Shown one piece after another: positions 3,962 to 5,518 of a DNA stretch of 5,518 nucleotides. Every line of letters begins with the position of its first letter. Positions within the stretch are counted from its first letter, which is position 1. The notes under the pieces were generated by a model. That model saw nothing but the letters and a program-made list of their open reading frames with translations. It was not told the DNA's origin and searched no databases. The stretch comes from Acuticoccus sp038745295 (lineage in GTDB: Bacteria; Pseudomonadota; Alphaproteobacteria; Rhizobiales; Amorphaceae): positions 1-5,518 of the forward strand of contig JBCDLN010000269.1 of assembly GCA_038745295.1 (NCBI GenBank). The letters run 5' to 3'. Position numbers and translations under genes: made by a program.

Positions 3962-5518
3962 CGGCGCTTGCTTTTGCGCTTTGTGCGGCCTCTGCCGCCG
4001 CCGGGCGCGGGAAGACCGCCAAGACCCGGAAGGCCGCCAGGCGCTGCCGGCCCGCCGAGCCCCGGGAGGCCACCGCCAAGGCCCGGAAGCCCGCCGCCCA
4101 TTTGTTTGGCAAGCTTTTCCATCTCAGCTGGGTCCATCTGGGGCATTGCACCGCCACCGGGCATCGCGCCAGGCATCCCCGGCATGCCGCCCGCGGGCAT
4201 TGCGGGCATGCCGCCTGGCATTCCCCCCATCATCGCCCCCAAGCCGCCCATCAGGCCGCCTTTTTTCTTACCCATCGCCTTCATCATGTCGGCCATCTGG
4301 CGGTGCATTTTGAGGAGCTTGTTCACCTCCTCCACCTTGGTGCCCGACCCGGCTGCAACGCGTTTCTTGCGACTTGCCTTTAAGATGTCCGGCTTACGGC
4401 GTTCAGCACGGGTCATGGAGTTGATGATCGCCACCTGACGCTTGATGATCCGGTCGTCGATCCCCGCCGCTTCCATTTGCTTTTTAGCTTTGCCGACGCC
4501 CGGCATCATGCCCATCAAGCCGCCGAGCCCGCCCATTTTCTCCATCTGGCCGAGCTGGTCTTTCAAATCATCAAGATCAAAGCCCCCTTTGGCCATTTTC
4601 TTGGCCATGGCGGCGGCCTTTTCCGCGTCCACATGCTCGGCAGCCTTTTCCACCAGGCTAACAATGTCGCCCATCCCCAAGATGCGGTCGGCAACGCGGG
4701 CGGGGTGGAATTCTTCCAGAGCATCAGCTTTTTCACCCACGCCGATGAGCTTGATGGGTTTGCCGGTCACCGCGCGCATGGAAAGGGCGGCGCCGCCGCG
4801 CCCGTCACCATCCACCCGGGTGAGGACAGTGCCGGTGACACCAACGCGCTCGTCAAAATTCTTGGCGACGTTGACGGCGTCTTGGCCTGTGAGCGAGTCC
4901 ACCACAAGAAGAATTTCGTGAGGGTTCGTCGCCGCCTTGATGGCCTCCATCTCGTGCATCAGCGGCTCGTCGATATGGAGCCGGCCCGCGGTGTCTAGGA
5001 TGACGACGTCGTATCCGCCGAGCCGCGCGGCGGTCATGGCACGCTCAGCGATTTGGACAGGGCTTTGCCCGGCGACGATTTTGAGGGTCTCAATATCGTT
5101 GTCGACGCCCAAGACGCGCAGCTGTTCTTGGGCGGCTGGCCGGCGTGTATCGAGCGAGGCCATGAGGACGCGCTTTTTCTCGCGCGACTGCAGCCTGAGG
5201 CCGATCTTGGCGGAGGTGGTGGTTTTGCCTGAGCCTTGGAGGCCCACCATCATGATGGCCACAGGCGGGGCGGCCAGCAGATTGATGGGCTCGGCCGTCT
5301 CGCCCAGCATGGCCACCAATTCATCGTGGACAATCTTGACCACCATCTGGCCGGGGGTGACGGATTTCACCACCTCAACGCCGACGGCCTTTTCTTTCAC
5401 CTTTTCAACGAACTCGCGCACTACAGGAAGCGCAACATCTGCCTCAAGGAGCGCGCGGCGCACTTCGCGCAACGCCAAATCAACATCAGAGCTCGACAGC
5501 GCGCCGCGACGCGTCAGC
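3958..5518 (-). CDS. ffh: Signal recognition particle GTPase Ffh, 5' end missing
   Basis: 519 residues are visible. About 17 N-terminal residues lie beyond the window, judged from the usual opening before LTRRGALSSSDVDLALREVR. The TTG near 5478 is an internal leucine codon, not the start. Ffh binds 4.5S RNA and signal sequences on ribosomes and docks with FtsY at the membrane. Visible order: N domain (about 1-75); G domain with P-loop GLQGSGKTTTSAKIG (about 92-106), SLDTRRPAAQEQL (about 121-133), G3 DTAGR (about 175-179), G4 TRVDGDGRGGAALS (about 233-246) and GVGEK (about 259-263); then the M domain, with IINSMT (about 364-369) and the RNA-binding RVAAGSGTKVEEVNKLL (about 386-402). A Met/Gly/Pro-rich tail of about 90 residues ends in RTKRKSKRR, making the protein longer than the 453-residue E. 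coli one. The stop TGA (3960-3958) overlaps the next gene by 4 nt. Confidence 0.97.
   Translation of the reverse strand, partial: LTRRGALSSSDVDLALREVRRALLEADVALPVVREFVEKVKEKAVGVEVVKSVTPGQMVVKIVHDELVAMLGETAEPINLLAAPPVAIMMVGLQGSGKTTTSAKIGLRLQSREKKRVLMASLDTRRPAAQEQLRVLGVDNDIETLKIVAGQSPVQIAERAMTAARLGGYDVVILDTAGRLHIDEPLMHEMEAIKAATNPHEILLVVDSLTGQDAVNVAKNFDERVGVTGTVLTRVDGDGRGGAALSMRAVTGKPIKLIGVGEKADALEEFHPARVADRILGMGDIVSLVEKAAEHVDAEKAAAMAKKMAKGGFDLDDLKDQLGQMEKMGGLGGLMGMMPGVGKAKKQMEAAGIDDRIIKRQVAIINSMTRAERRKPDILKASRKKRVAAGSGTKVEEVNKLLKMHRQMADMMKAMGKKKGGLMGGLGAMMGGMPGGMPAMPAGGMPGMPGAMPGGGAMPQMDPAEMEKLAKQMGGGLPGLGGGLPGLGGPAAPGGLPGLGGLPAPGGGRGRTKRKSKRR
4012..4089 (-). repeat. LPGLGG-coding repeats at the ffh 3' end
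   Basis: The Ffh tail encodes three LPGLGG units separated by short Gly/Ala/Pro spacers, within a wider low-complexity stretch. Just upstream (about 4144-4260) lies a second block rich in GGM, PGGMP and GMPGMP units. The repeats are degenerate at the DNA level, GC-rich, and keep the frame. This is a place where slippage could change tail length between strains. Confidence 0.6.

Noticed and set aside
3958..5478. TTG at 5478 as the start of ffh
   Set aside because: The frame continues upstream to the window edge with conserved Ffh sequence (LTRRGALSSSDVD), so the TTG is an internal leucine codon.

Overview
The window reads as chromosomal DNA of an alphaproteobacterium. It is GC-rich. Its Ffh has the alphaproteobacterial-style G4 region (TRVDGDGRGGAALS) and a long Gly/Met/Pro-rich tail, its S16 has a charged and Ala-rich C-terminal extension, and it carries an Hsp20-DUF1150 pair, a pairing typical of this class. 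I cannot name a genus. Every supported gene lies on the minus strand, so the genes run from high to low coordinates. The plus strand carries no convincing gene.

Right and centre (5518 to 1119): a compact gene cluster for translation and protein targeting, in the order ffh (5' end cut by the window edge), two tandem GNAT acetyltransferases, rpsP (ribosomal protein S16), rimM (16S processing factor) and trmD (tRNA m1G37 methyltransferase). Spacing is very tight: two 4-nt ATGA overlaps, then gaps of 22, 8 and 12 nt. This indicates one operon with translational coupling. The products serve co-translational targeting (Ffh), 30S assembly (S16, RimM) and decoding fidelity (TrmD). The two GNATs are paralogues of each other and their substrates are unknown. 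rplS, which often follows trmD, is not in the window.

Left (1118 to 1): a small stress unit. It starts with a 98-nt gap that appears to hold a sigma-32-like promoter and a leader RNA. The last hairpin of this leader pairs a UCGCU motif with the AAGGA Shine-Dalgarno sequence across a G-G mismatch, which is the signature of a ROSE-type RNA thermometer. hsp20 follows, then 394 nt without a gene but with several inverted repeats, then the start of a DUF1150 gene cut by the left edge. The inferred logic is that hsp20 is switched on by heat at transcription (RpoH) and at translation (melting of the leader).

The most interesting items are the ROSE-like thermometer with its promoter, the structured 394-nt spacer between hsp20 and its usual partner gene, and the duplicated GNAT pair inside the ffh-rpsP operon. 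I see no mobile element, CRISPR array, tRNA or rRNA, and no clearly novel multi-gene system.
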